From the NCBI RefSeq assembly GCF_014645695.1, contig NZ_BMMF01000011.1, positions 1 to 64,000 of the forward strand: a stretch of 64,000 nucleotides of DNA, in the 5' to 3' direction. Source of the DNA: Salinarimonas ramus (lineage in GTDB: Bacteria; Pseudomonadota; Alphaproteobacteria; Rhizobiales; Beijerinckiaceae). Both the position numbers and the translations under genes were made by a program. Positions 11,399-19,744 of this stretch are shown piece after piece (the stretch's first letter is position 1; the number at the start of each line of letters is the position of its first letter). The notes under the pieces were generated by a model that was given only the letters and a program-made list of their open reading frames with translations, searched no databases and was not told the DNA's origin.

Positions 11399-12019
11399 CT
11401 ATCGGTTGACCGGCGAGGCCGGGTCCATGAGCAGCGCCACGATGTCCTTGATCTGGTCGATCGTGAGGACGCCGTTGGTGCCGAAACGCGGCATCATCGA
11501 GCAGGGGAAGGCCATGTGCGGGTTGTAGACCTTCTCGTAGGCGGCCTTCACCGCCTCCTCCGAATAGTCGCGCAGCTTGCCGTAGCCCATCAGGCTCGGG
11601 CCGAGCGTGCCGTAGGACACTTCCTGCGGTGTCAGCTGGTGACAGGCGTAGCAATTGCCGCCGTTCTCCCGCCGCGGCGGATAGTCGGAGAAGCGCATGC
11701 CGTAGCCGGACTGGGCGAGCTTCTCGCCGTTCTCCCAGGAGCCCACGAGGACGCCGTCGTCGGGATAGACGATCGTGCCCGCGGCGCGGGCGCGGATCTC
11801 CTCGAAGACGGCGTCGGAGGGCACGTTGGCGGAGGCGTTGCACTGCTCCATCGTCTCGTCGGGGGCGAGACGTGCGGCCCATTCCTCGTCGAGGCCGGGG
11901 AAGGCGGCCTCGATCACGGCGTCGACCTCGGCCGTGGAGGGGCCCTCGTCCTGCGCGAAAGCGGCGGCGGGGAGCCCGGCGGCGAGCGCGAGGGCGACAG
12001 CGAAAGCGATCGTGCGCAT
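11399..12019 (-). CDS. soxX: Sox cytochrome c subunit SoxX
   Basis: SoxX is the small heme subunit of periplasmic SoxAX, which oxidatively attaches thiosulfate to the SoxY cysteine. The 206-residue protein has a Sec signal peptide cleaved near AFAQ/DEG. It has one c-type heme site (CYACH, C123-H127), with a Met ligand probable in CSMMPRFG around 175-176. It is co-transcribed with soxA (10-base gap) and divergent from soxYZBCD. Confidence 0.95.
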   Translation of the reverse strand: MRTIAFAVALALAAGLPAAAFAQDEGPSTAEVDAVIEAAFPGLDEEWAARLAPDETMEQCNASANVPSDAVFEEIRARAAGTIVYPDDGVLVGSWENGEKLAQSGYGMRFSDYPPRRENGGNCYACHQLTPQEVSYGTLGPSLMGYGKLRDYSEEAVKAAYEKVYNPHMAFPCSMMPRFGTNGVLTIDQIKDIVALLMDPASPVNR

Positions 12020-12029
12020 GACGTCCTCC

Positions 12030-12887
12030 TCAGCGCTTGATGCCGGGCGCGGCGATCTCGCCGCCGGCGGCCTTGTCGACGAGATAGGCGATCAGCGCGA
12101 CCGAGGCCTCCGACCCCATCTCGAGCTGCGGCATGCGCATCTGCCAATAGCAGTCGTACATGCGGTGCTGCATCGTCATCACGTGGGTGGAGGACACCCG
12201 ATAGGCCGGCCACTCCGCGATTGCGACCTGCGCCTCCTCCGGCTGCGAGAGATGGGGCAATTCCTGCAGGCGGATGCGCTGGCCGCTCGCCGAGTGGCAG
12301 GTGGCGCAGGAGAAGTCGAACGGGCCGGAGCGGCGGTTGAACAGCGCCTCGCCCATGGCCACGGTCGCGCGCCCGGCCGCGTCGTCGAGGACCGGGGCGA
12401 AGGGCTCGCCCTCGGAACGGTTGGCGACCCAGGTGGCGATGGCGCCGACGTCCTTCACCGGCTGGCCGCCCGACGGATGCGGGCGCTTCACGTAGGCGGC
12501 GACGTCGACCCCCTGCAGCTCCTGCATGCACCACAGGATGCGCGTCTCCACGTCCATGACGCGCCCCGCATCCTCGAAATAGCGCGGCAGCTGCGCGAAG
12601 GCGCCGTCGACGACGCCGGGCCCCAGCCCGAGGTCGCAATCCTCCAGCGTCGCGTTCTTCGGGCCGGCGGCGGTCGTCCACAGGAGCTCGCCGCGATCGG
12701 CGTCGAGGAGGGCGGGGTTCGCCCACGGATCCTCGCGCAGCATCTGGCGGAAGCGCTCGAGGCCGCGCTGGGTCTCCTCGTCGGTCTGTGCGCCCGCCGG
12801 CGGCGCGGCCGCCGCGAGCGCGAGCCCGGCCGCCAGCGCTCCCGCAAGCGCGACGGTCGAGATTTTTCGAGTCATGAGCTTTTGCAA
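12030..12887 (-). CDS. soxA: Sox cytochrome c subunit SoxA (single-heme type)
   Basis: SoxA contains the SoxAX active site that couples thiosulfate to SoxY. I chose the TTG at 12887 (285 residues) because GGAGG lies eight bases upstream; the ATG at 12875 would be 20 bases from it. A Sec signal peptide ends near PAGAQ. There is one CXXCH (CATCH, C194-H198). The place of the N-terminal heme of diheme SoxA is taken by two isolated cysteines, C84 (EDCDLG) and C120 (LWCMQE), which likely form the disulfide seen in group 2 SoxAX (Starkeya novella type). The catalytic cysteine is C246 in MYDCYWQMRMP. Confidence 0.95.
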   Translation of the reverse strand: MQKLMTRKISTVALAGALAAGLALAAAAPPAGAQTDEETQRGLERFRQMLREDPWANPALLDADRGELLWTTAAGPKNATLEDCDLGLGPGVVDGAFAQLPRYFEDAGRVMDVETRILWCMQELQGVDVAAYVKRPHPSGGQPVKDVGAIATWVANRSEGEPFAPVLDDAAGRATVAMGEALFNRRSGPFDFSCATCHSASGQRIRLQELPHLSQPEEAQVAIAEWPAYRVSSTHVMTMQHRMYDCYWQMRMPQLEMGSEASVALIAYLVDKAAGGEIAAPGIKR

Positions 12888-12895
12888 GGCCGTTT

Positions 12896-12900
12896 CCTCC
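12896..12900 (-). promoter_or_regulatory. Shine-Dalgarno that sets the soxA TTG start
   Basis: GGAGG (read on the minus strand) is eight bases from the TTG at 12887 and 20 from the next ATG. It is the strongest evidence for the rare TTG start. Confidence 0.6.
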
Positions 12901-13229
12901 CGAGCCTCGTACCCGATCTCTTGTTTCGTGGATCGGTTCCGGGCCGTTCCGATCCTGTCGCAGGATGTTACATGCAAAAAATGCGATGGGAAGCGCCGAG
13001 GCGGAAAGATTCCGATTGACGACCCGGCGAGGGTCCGTCAGCATCGCAAAAAATGAATGTGTTCTCCCGCGAAGGCGAACCATGGGAGGGAGCCGAGAAT
13101 GGTCGCGGTCTCGTGACGGGACGCGGCGCTTTTCGATCTCCTGCTTCGATTGTATCCTGCGTATCCCTGCGTGGGAAGTGACGATGCGAACCGCATCGGC
13201 CCGCACGGTCGATGCGCGAGGAGAAAGAG
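12901..13229. promoter_or_regulatory. Divergent soxXA / soxYZ control region
   Basis: This 330-base spacer is visibly more AT-rich than the genes around it. GCAAAAAATG occurs twice (12974-12983 and 13046-13055, 72 bases apart). Each copy sits in a rough palindrome of the form CATNGCA-A/T tract-TGNATG. A second dyad, ATCCTG-TCG-CAGGAT, lies at 12952-12966. In other bacteria an ArsR-type SoxR represses divergent sox promoters; no soxR is present here, so the binder is unknown. Confidence 0.5.
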
Positions 13230-13700
13230 ATGACGATGAAGCTCGAACTGACCCGTCGACAGGCGCTCCTGGCGGGCGTCGGCGCGGTCGCCGTGGCGAG
13301 CGGGCTCGGCGCCGGCGCGCGGCCGGCCGTCGCGGCCACCGAGGACGCGAACGCGCTCATCATGGAGTTCACCGGCGGCGCCGAGCCGGCGATGGGCCGC
13401 GTGACGCTGGACGTGCCGGAGATCGCCGAGAACGGCAACACGGTGCCCATGGACGTCTTCGTCGAGAGCCCGATGACGGACGAGGACCACGTCACCGACG
13501 TGCTCATCGTCGCCGACGGGAACCCGCGCGCGGGCGTGGCCACGTTCCACTTCTCGCCGATGTCCGGCGTCGCCCAGGCGAACACGCGCATCCGCCTCGC
13601 GGGCACGCAGAACGTCATCGCCGTCGCCAAGATGAGCGACGGCTCGGTGTTCATGGACCGCAAGGAGGTGAAGGTCACGATCGGCGGCTGCGGCGGCTGA
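13230..13700 (+). CDS. soxY: Sulfur carrier subunit SoxY
   Basis: SoxY carries the covalently bound sulfur substrate through the periplasmic Sox cycle. The C-terminal carrier motif GGCGG is intact, with the reactive Cys two residues from the end. A Tat signal (LTRRQALLAGVGAV) exports it folded, with SoxZ piggybacking. AGGAG about seven bases upstream supports the ATG at 13230 (156 residues); an earlier in-frame ATG at 13212 overlaps that RBS. It is the first gene of the soxYZBCD run. Confidence 0.95.
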   Translation: MTMKLELTRRQALLAGVGAVAVASGLGAGARPAVAATEDANALIMEFTGGAEPAMGRVTLDVPEIAENGNTVPMDVFVESPMTDEDHVTDVLIVADGNPRAGVATFHFSPMSGVAQANTRIRLAGTQNVIAVAKMSDGSVFMDRKEVKVTIGGCGG

Positions 13701-13754
13701 CGCCCGCGCCCGATCCCACCGCCTTCACGCACCCGCACACGAGGATATCAGGCC

Positions 13755-14084
13755 ATGGCCACCCCGCGTCCCCGCATCCGTCTCGACCGCAACGAGATCG
13801 CCGCCGGCGAGACCATCGAGGTGAAGACCCTCGTCTCGCACATCATGGAATCCGGCCAGCGCCGCGACGGCGACGGCAACGTCATCCCGCGCAAGATCAT
13901 CAACACGTTCAAGTGCGAGTTCGAGGGCCAGACGGTGTTCTCCTGCGACATCGAGCCGGCCGTCTCGGCGAACCCGTACTTCCAGTTCATGGTCAAGCCG
14001 CCCCGCTCGGGCACGCTGACCTTCACCTGGATCGACGACGACGGGACCGAGATCACGGCGACCGAGGACGTCGTCGTCAACTGA
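13755..14084 (+). CDS. soxZ: Sox sulfur-carrier partner SoxZ
   Basis: The 109-residue protein has no signal peptide and an immunoglobulin-like beta sandwich (RIRLDRNEIAAGETIEVKTL, NTFKCEFEG, RSGTLTFTWIDDDG). SoxZ binds SoxY, positions the carrier arm and is co-exported with it through Tat. It lies 54 bases after soxY and is followed by a hairpin before soxB. Confidence 0.95.
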   Translation: MATPRPRIRLDRNEIAAGETIEVKTLVSHIMESGQRRDGDGNVIPRKIINTFKCEFEGQTVFSCDIEPAVSANPYFQFMVKPPRSGTLTFTWIDDDGTEITATEDVVVN

Positions 14085-14102
14085 CCCGACCCTGAACGAG
14101 AG

Positions 14103-14132
14103 CGGGAGAAGGCGGCACGCCCGCCTCTCCCG
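14103..14132 (+). terminator. Hairpin between soxZ and soxB
   Basis: CGGGAGAAGGCGG pairs with CCGCCTCTCCCG across a five-base loop, with one bulged A. There is no T run. It probably acts as an attenuator or mRNA-stabilising end, so that soxYZ is expressed above soxBCD. Confidence 0.45.
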
Positions 14133-14221
14133 GTAAAGCGCGACGATCGCCGCCCGCCGGGACCCCGGCGCGCGAACGGTGACGTGCGCCTCGAGGAAAC
14201 GCTCCGGCGGAGGTCCTTCCC

Positions 14222-15910
14222 ATGCCCACGAGACGCGACTTCCTGCAGATTGCCGCCGCCACCGCGGCGCTCCTGCCGGCCGCGCACTGGTCGCGCGCCT
14301 TCGCGCAGCAGAGCCTGACGCAGGACGGCCTGCTCGCCATGGAGCCGGTGGGGCGCCTGTCGATCCTGCACGTCACGGACATCCACGCCCAGCTCGTGCC
14401 GATCCACTTCCGCGAGCCCTCGGTCAATCTCGGGGTGGGGGAGGTGAAGGGGCTCGTGCCGCACGTCACGGGCCGCGCGCTCCTCGACACGTACGACATC
14501 GCGCCGGGCTCGGCGATGGCGCACGCGCTGACCCACGAGGATTTCGCGACGCTGGCGCGGGCCTACGGCCGGATGGGCGGGCTCGATCGGGTCGCCACCG
14601 TGGTGAACGCCATTCGCGCCGAGCGCGGGGAGGCCAACACGCTCCTCCTCGACGGCGGCGACACCTGGCAGAACTCCTGGACCTCGCTCCAGACCCGGGG
14701 CGAGGACATGGTCGAGTGCATGGCGCTGCTCGCGCCCGACGCCATGGTCGGCCACTGGGAGTTCACGCTCGGCGAGGAGCGGGTGAACGAGCTCGTCTCC
14801 CGGCTCGGCTTCCCGTTCCTCGCCGGCAACATCCGCGACACCGATTGGGACGAGCCCGTCTTCGACGCCATGACCATGGTCGAGCGCGCGGGCGTGCAGG
14901 TCGCGGTGATCGGCCAGGCCTTCCCCTACACGCCCATCGCCAACCCGCGCTGGATGATGCCCTCCTGGTCCTTCGGCATCCGGGAGGAGGAGGTGGCGGC
15001 CAACGTCGAGGCGGCGCGCGCCCAGGGTGCCGACGTGGTCGTCCTCCTGTCGCACAACGGCTTCGACGTCGATCGCAAGCTCGCCTCGCGCGTGCCCGGC
15101 ATCGACGTCGTGCTCACCGCGCACACTCACGACGCGCTGCCCGAGCCGGTGGTGGTCGGCAAGACGCTGGTGATCGCCTCGGGCTCGCACGGCAAGTTCG
15201 TCTCGCGCCTCGACCTCGACGTCTCCGGCGGGGAGGTGCGGGATTTCGGCTACCGGCTCATCCCCGTCTTCTCCGACGTGATCGCGCCCGATCCCACGAT
15301 GGCGGCGAAGATCGCGGAGATCCGCGCGCCCCACGAGGCGACGCTCGCCGAGGTGCTCGGCCGCACGGAGGGGCTGCTCTATCGGCGCGGCAATTTCAAC
15401 GGCACCCTCGACGACGTGATCTGCGAGGCGATGCTCGAGCAGCGCGACGCCGAGATCGCGCTCTCGCCGGGCTTCCGCTGGGGTGCCTCGATCCTGCCCG
15501 GCGCCGAGATCACGATGGAGGACGTCACCAACGCCACCGCCATGACCTATCCCGCGACCTATCGCACGACGATGACGGGCGCGCGGCTCAAGGAGGTGCT
15601 GGAGGACGTCGCCGACAACCTCTTCAACCCCGATCCCTACTACCAGCAGGGCGGCGACATGGTGCGCGTCGGCGGGGTCTCCTATGCGATCGACGTCTCC
15701 GCGCCCATGGGCTCGCGCATCTCCGCGCTCACCTCGTTGCGCACCGGCGAGCCGCTCGAGGCCGAGCGGGAATACACGATCGCCGGCTGGGCGAGCGTGA
15801 ACGAGGGCACCGAGGGCCCGCCGATTTGGGACGTCGTCGCCGCGCACATCCGCGCGCGGGGCACCATCGCGCCGCAGGAGACCGAGACGGTGCGGGTGAC
15901 CGGCGCCTGA
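14222..15910 (+). CDS. soxB: Thiosulfohydrolase SoxB
   Basis: This dimanganese enzyme hydrolyses sulfate from the S-thiosulfonate on SoxY. The 562-residue protein starts with a Tat signal (TRRDFLQIAAATAAL). Metallophosphoesterase motifs are D53/H55 (TDIHAQLVP), LDGGDTWQNS near 138, GHWEFTLGEERV near 176 (the SoxB form of GNHE) and TAHTHDALPEP near 302. The 5'-nucleotidase-like C-domain follows. The canonical motifs are intact. Confidence 0.96.
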   Translation: MPTRRDFLQIAAATAALLPAAHWSRAFAQQSLTQDGLLAMEPVGRLSILHVTDIHAQLVPIHFREPSVNLGVGEVKGLVPHVTGRALLDTYDIAPGSAMAHALTHEDFATLARAYGRMGGLDRVATVVNAIRAERGEANTLLLDGGDTWQNSWTSLQTRGEDMVECMALLAPDAMVGHWEFTLGEERVNELVSRLGFPFLAGNIRDTDWDEPVFDAMTMVERAGVQVAVIGQAFPYTPIANPRWMMPSWSFGIREEEVAANVEAARAQGADVVVLLSHNGFDVDRKLASRVPGIDVVLTAHTHDALPEPVVVGKTLVIASGSHGKFVSRLDLDVSGGEVRDFGYRLIPVFSDVIAPDPTMAAKIAEIRAPHEATLAEVLGRTEGLLYRRGNFNGTLDDVICEAMLEQRDAEIALSPGFRWGASILPGAEITMEDVTNATAMTYPATYRTTMTGARLKEVLEDVADNLFNPDPYYQQGGDMVRVGGVSYAIDVSAPMGSRISALTSLRTGEPLEAEREYTIAGWASVNEGTEGPPIWDVVAAHIRARGTIAPQETETVRVTGA

Positions 15911-15956
15911 GCGGGCGGAAACGACACCAACGAAGAAGACCGAGGGAACGAGAGCG

Positions 15957-17252
15957 ATGTCCAAGGACGAAGCCGAGACGGGAGCACGGGAGGGCGCCTC
16001 GCGCCGGGGCTTCCTGCGCGCGGGCCTCGCGGCCGGCGGCGCGGCGCTGCTGGGCGGCAAGGCGGTGGCGCAGACGGCGGCGGGCGATCCCGCGAACCTC
16101 CCGCCCAACGTCGCCGACTGGTCGCGCTATCTCGGCGAGGGCGTCGCCGTGCGCGCCTACGGCCGGCCCTCCGAGCACGAGAGCCACGTGATCCGCCGCG
16201 ACGTCGAATGGCTCACCGCCTCGCGCGAGAGTTCCGTGAGCTTCACGCCGCTGCACGAGCTCGACGGGCCGATCACGCCCAACGGCCTGTGCTTCGAGCG
16301 CCATCACGGCGGAATCGCGGAGCTGAACCCGCAGGATTATCGCCTCGTCCTGCACGGGCTCGTGGACCGCGAGCTCGTCTTCACCCTCGACGACATCAAG
16401 CGCATGCCACGGGTGAACCGCGCGCATTTCGCCGAATGCGCGGCGAATTCCGGCATGGAATGGCGCGGCGCGCAGCTCAACGGCTGCCAGTTCACCCACG
16501 GGATGATCCATTGCGTGATGTATACCGGCGTGCCGCTGCGGGTGCTGCTGGCGGAGGCGGGCGTCAAGCCGACGGCGAAATGGCTGCTGCTGGAAGGCGC
16601 CGACGCGTCGGGAATGACGCGCTCGCTCCCCATGGAGAAGGCGCTCGACGATTGCCTCGTCGCCTACCGCATGAACGGCGAGATGCTGCGCCCCGAGAAC
16701 GGCTATCCCGTGCGCATGGTCGTTCCCGGCTGGGAGGCGAACATGTGGGTGAAGTGGCTGCGCCGCATCGAGGTGGGCGACGAGCCCTGGTACCACCGCG
16801 AGGAGACGTCGAAATATACCGACCTCCTCGAGAACGGCACGGCACGCAAGTTCACCTTCGTCATGGACGCCAAGTCCGTGATCACGAGCCCGAGCCCGCA
16901 GGCGCCGATCAACCACGGCCGCGGCTTCACGGTGATCTCCGGCCTCGCCTGGTCCGGGCGCGGTGCGATCTCGGGCGTCGACGTCTCGCTGGACGGCGGG
17001 CGCAACTGGCGTCCGGCGCGGCTCGACGGTCCGGTCTGGGGCAAGGCGCTCACGCGCTTCTACTACGAGCTCGACTGGGACGGCTCGCCGCTCCTGCTGC
17101 AATCGCGTGCGCGCGACGAGACCGGCTACGTCCAGCCGACGAAGAACGAGCTGCGCGCCGTGCGCGGGCTCAATTCGATCTACCACAACAACGGTATCCA
17201 GACCTGGCACGTGACGGCCGCAGGGGAGGTCGAGAATGTCGAAGTCTCGTGA
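15957..17252 (+). CDS. soxC: Sulfane dehydrogenase molybdenum subunit SoxC
   Basis: SoxC is the sulfite-oxidase-fold Mo-molybdopterin subunit of Sox(CD), which removes six electrons from the SoxY-bound sulfane sulfur. Its presence predicts full thiosulfate oxidation to sulfate without sulfur globules. The 431-residue protein has a Tat signal (SRRGFLRAGLAAGGAALLGG), the Mo-ligating cysteine C161 (HFAECAANSGMEW), and a C-terminal dimerisation domain with VSLDGGRNWRPARL. Its last 17 bases overlap soxD. Confidence 0.95.
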   Translation: MSKDEAETGAREGASRRGFLRAGLAAGGAALLGGKAVAQTAAGDPANLPPNVADWSRYLGEGVAVRAYGRPSEHESHVIRRDVEWLTASRESSVSFTPLHELDGPITPNGLCFERHHGGIAELNPQDYRLVLHGLVDRELVFTLDDIKRMPRVNRAHFAECAANSGMEWRGAQLNGCQFTHGMIHCVMYTGVPLRVLLAEAGVKPTAKWLLLEGADASGMTRSLPMEKALDDCLVAYRMNGEMLRPENGYPVRMVVPGWEANMWVKWLRRIEVGDEPWYHREETSKYTDLLENGTARKFTFVMDAKSVITSPSPQAPINHGRGFTVISGLAWSGRGAISGVDVSLDGGRNWRPARLDGPVWGKALTRFYYELDWDGSPLLLQSRARDETGYVQPTKNELRAVRGLNSIYHNNGIQTWHVTAAGEVENVEVS

Positions 17253-17997
17253 GGCGCCCGCATCCGCGCGCCCGCTCATTCTCGCGGCGCTCGCCGCCGG
17301 CGCGATCGTCGCCGCCGGCGCTCTGCTGCCGACGTCCGGCCGGGCGACGGAAGCGACCGGCGCGATCCGGACCGCCGCGACGACGGACGGCGCCCATCCC
17401 GATCTGCCGACCGGGCTCGGCCTCGGGCGCGCGGCCGCGCCAGAGGAGATCGCCGGCTGGGACATCGACGTGCGCCCCGACGGGATCGGCCTGCCCGAAG
17501 GGCGCGGCAGCGTGCTCGAGGGCGAGGAGATCTACGTGATGCAATGCGCCGTGTGCCACGGCGATTTCGGCGAGAGCGCCGGGCGCTGGCCCATGCTGGC
17601 GGGCGGCTCGGGCACGCTCGACAGCCACGACCCGGTGAAGACCGTAGGATCGTACTGGCCCTACGCCTCCACGTTGATCGATTACATCTACCGCGCGATG
17701 CCCTACGGCAACGCGCAGTCGCTCTCGGCAAACGAGCTCTACGCCGTCTCCGCCTACGTCCTCTACCTCAACGACGTGATCCTCGATGAGGATTTCGAGT
17801 TGAGTCACGAGAATTATGCGGATATCAGATTGGAGAACGAGGCGAACTTCTTTCCCGACGATCGCGAGGCCGCGGAAGCGCATTTCTGGAGGGAGCCCTG
17901 CATGGAGAGCTGCCTGCCCGGCACAGCCGAGATCACTATGCGCGCCCGCGCGCTCGACGTCACCCCCGAGCCCGGCCAGGGACCGACCGTGGATTGA
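17236..17997 (+). CDS. soxD: Sulfane dehydrogenase cytochrome subunit SoxD (single heme)
   Basis: SoxD accepts electrons from SoxC. The 253-residue protein has an N-terminal hydrophobic segment (about 13-31) and one heme site, CAVCH (C104-H108). It is shorter than the roughly 380-residue diheme Paracoccus SoxD, lacking the second heme domain. Cysteines in EPCMESCLPG near residue 219 may form a disulfide. GGGGAGG precedes the ATG inside the end of soxC. The stop overlaps the next gene's start (TGATG). Confidence 0.93.
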   Translation: MSKSREAPASARPLILAALAAGAIVAAGALLPTSGRATEATGAIRTAATTDGAHPDLPTGLGLGRAAAPEEIAGWDIDVRPDGIGLPEGRGSVLEGEEIYVMQCAVCHGDFGESAGRWPMLAGGSGTLDSHDPVKTVGSYWPYASTLIDYIYRAMPYGNAQSLSANELYAVSAYVLYLNDVILDEDFELSHENYADIRLENEANFFPDDREAAEAHFWREPCMESCLPGTAEITMRARALDVTPEPGQGPTVD

Positions 17998-18377
17998 TGC
18001 GCGAGATCTCCCCCGTCTCCCCGCTCCGTCGTCGACACGCACCGGTCGCGGCCCTCGCCGCGGCCGCACTCGTCGTGTCCTTCTTCCCGGCCTCGCCCGC
18101 CGCGGCGGACAGCCTCGTCGGCGATCCCGAATACGGCGCCTTCCTCGCCGGCGAGTGCGTCACCTGCCATCAGGAGAGCGGCGATTTCGACGGCATCCCG
18201 CCGATCGTCGGCTGGCCCGTGGAGAGCTTCGTCCTGGTGATGCGCCAGTACCAGGACGGCACGCGCGAGAACCCCGTCATGCGCACCATCGCCGGGCGGT
18301 ACTCGGACGAGGAGCTCGCGGCCCTCGCCGCATATTTCGCCACGCTCGGCCCTGGCGCGATCGAAAACACACGTTAA
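17997..18377 (+). CDS. soxE: Small periplasmic c-type cytochrome, SoxE/FccA-like
   Basis: The 126-residue protein has a signal sequence ending near SPAAAD and one heme motif, CVTCH (C54-H58). MRTIAGRYSDEELAALAAYFA near the C-terminus supplies a probable Met ligand and terminal helix. It sits immediately before a flavocytochrome-type flavoprotein, as the cytochrome subunit of SoxEF or FccAB sulfide dehydrogenase does. The ATG overlaps the soxD stop by one base. The symbol is by position and family, not by close identity. Confidence 0.75.
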   Translation: MREISPVSPLRRRHAPVAALAAAALVVSFFPASPAAADSLVGDPEYGAFLAGECVTCHQESGDFDGIPPIVGWPVESFVLVMRQYQDGTRENPVMRTIAGRYSDEELAALAAYFATLGPGAIENTR

Positions 18378-18457
18378 TATGCACAATGCGTGTCAAACAC
18401 GCAGATTTCTGTGAATTTGGCGCGCCGCCGAGGCGGGCCGCGATGGGAGGATCGGTC

Positions 18458-19744
18458 ATGTCGTTCACGCGTCGTCACGTCATCAAGGCCGGTGCGGTCG
18501 CCGCCGCGGCCGGGCTGCTGCCCGCCGGCTTCGTCGGCCCCGCGATCGCGCAGGGCGCGCGCCCCCGCCTCGTCGTCATCGGCGGCGGGCCGGGCGGGGC
18601 GACGCTCGCGAAATACGTCGCGCGCGATTCGCAGGGCGCGGTGGACGTCACCCTGGTGGAGCCCAAGGAGCGCTTCGCCACCTGCTTCCACTCGAACCTC
18701 TATCTCGGCGACTTCAAGGGCTTCGACGAGATCGAGCACGGCTACGAGCAGCTGACCGAGGGCTACGGCATCAAGCACGTGCGCCAGACGGCGCAGGCCA
18801 TCGACCGCGAGGCGAAGAGCGTGCGCCTGGGCGACGGCTCGGACATCGCCTACGATCACCTCGTCGTCGCGCCGGGCATCGACCTGATCTACGATTCGGT
18901 TGAGGGCTATTCCGAGGACGTGGCCGAGCGGCTGCCCCACGCCTGGCAGGCGGGCCCGCAGACGCAGCTCCTCAAGGCGCAGCTCGATGCGCTGGAGGAC
19001 GGCGCGCAGATCGTCATGATCGCCCCGCCCAACCCCTATCGCTGCCCGCCCGGCCCCTACGAGCGCGTCTCCATGATGGCGCACGTGCTCAAGGCGAAGG
19101 GGCACACCCGCTCGCGCATCCTGATCCTCGACCAGAAGGACCGCTTCTCGAAGCAGGCCCTGTTCATGCAGGGCTGGCAGCGGCACTATACCGGCATGGT
19201 CGAGTGGCAGGATCCGAGCATCCACGGCGGCATCGGTGCGGTGGACGCCGCGTCCATGAGCGTGGAGACCGGCTTCGGGCCCTACGAGGCGGATCTCATC
19301 AACGTCATCCCGGCGCAGCGTGCCGGCGCCATCGCCGTCTCGGCTGGGCTGACGAACGAGACCGGCTATTGCCCCATCCTGCCCGAGAGCATGCGCTCGG
19401 CCATCGACGAGAACGTCACGGTGCTGGGCGACGCCTCCATCGCCGGCGACATGCCGAAATCCGGCTTCTCCGCCAATTCGCAGGCCAAGGTCGCCGCCAA
19501 CGCCATCCGCGCGGCGCTGACGGGCTCGCGCCAGTTCCCGGCGCGCTACGCCAACACCTGCTGGAGCCTCATCGCCACCGACGACGCCGTGAAGGTCGGC
19601 GGCAGCTACGCCCCGGCGGACGGCAAGATCACGGCGACCGAGACCTTCGTCTCCCAGCTCGAGGAGGACGAGGCGCTGCGCCGGCAGACGCAGGAGGAGA
19701 ACATCGGCTGGTACGAGGGCATCGTCGCGGACATCTTCGCATGA
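18458..19744 (+). CDS. soxF: Flavocytochrome c sulfide dehydrogenase-type flavoprotein (SoxF/FccB)
   Basis: This FAD enzyme oxidises sulfide or polysulfide and passes electrons to the preceding cytochrome. The 428-residue protein has a Tat signal (FTRRHVIKAGAVAAAAG) and a dinucleotide fold (VVIGGGPGGATLAKYVAR). C76 (TCFHSN) matches the position of the cysteine that covalently holds FAD in FccB. The redox-disulfide pair C196 (NPYRCPPGPYE) and C305 (ETGYCPILPE) is present. GGGAGG seven bases upstream fixes the ATG. Its stop overlaps the next start (ATGA). Confidence 0.9.
   Translation: MSFTRRHVIKAGAVAAAAGLLPAGFVGPAIAQGARPRLVVIGGGPGGATLAKYVARDSQGAVDVTLVEPKERFATCFHSNLYLGDFKGFDEIEHGYEQLTEGYGIKHVRQTAQAIDREAKSVRLGDGSDIAYDHLVVAPGIDLIYDSVEGYSEDVAERLPHAWQAGPQTQLLKAQLDALEDGAQIVMIAPPNPYRCPPGPYERVSMMAHVLKAKGHTRSRILILDQKDRFSKQALFMQGWQRHYTGMVEWQDPSIHGGIGAVDAASMSVETGFGPYEADLINVIPAQRAGAIAVSAGLTNETGYCPILPESMRSAIDENVTVLGDASIAGDMPKSGFSANSQAKVAANAIRAALTGSRQFPARYANTCWSLIATDDAVKVGGSYAPADGKITATETFVSQLEEDEALRRQTQEENIGWYEGIVADIFA

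Noticed and set aside
12875-12887. ATG at 12875 as soxA start
   Set aside because: The only strong Shine-Dalgarno is 20 bases away from it but eight from the in-frame TTG at 12887.
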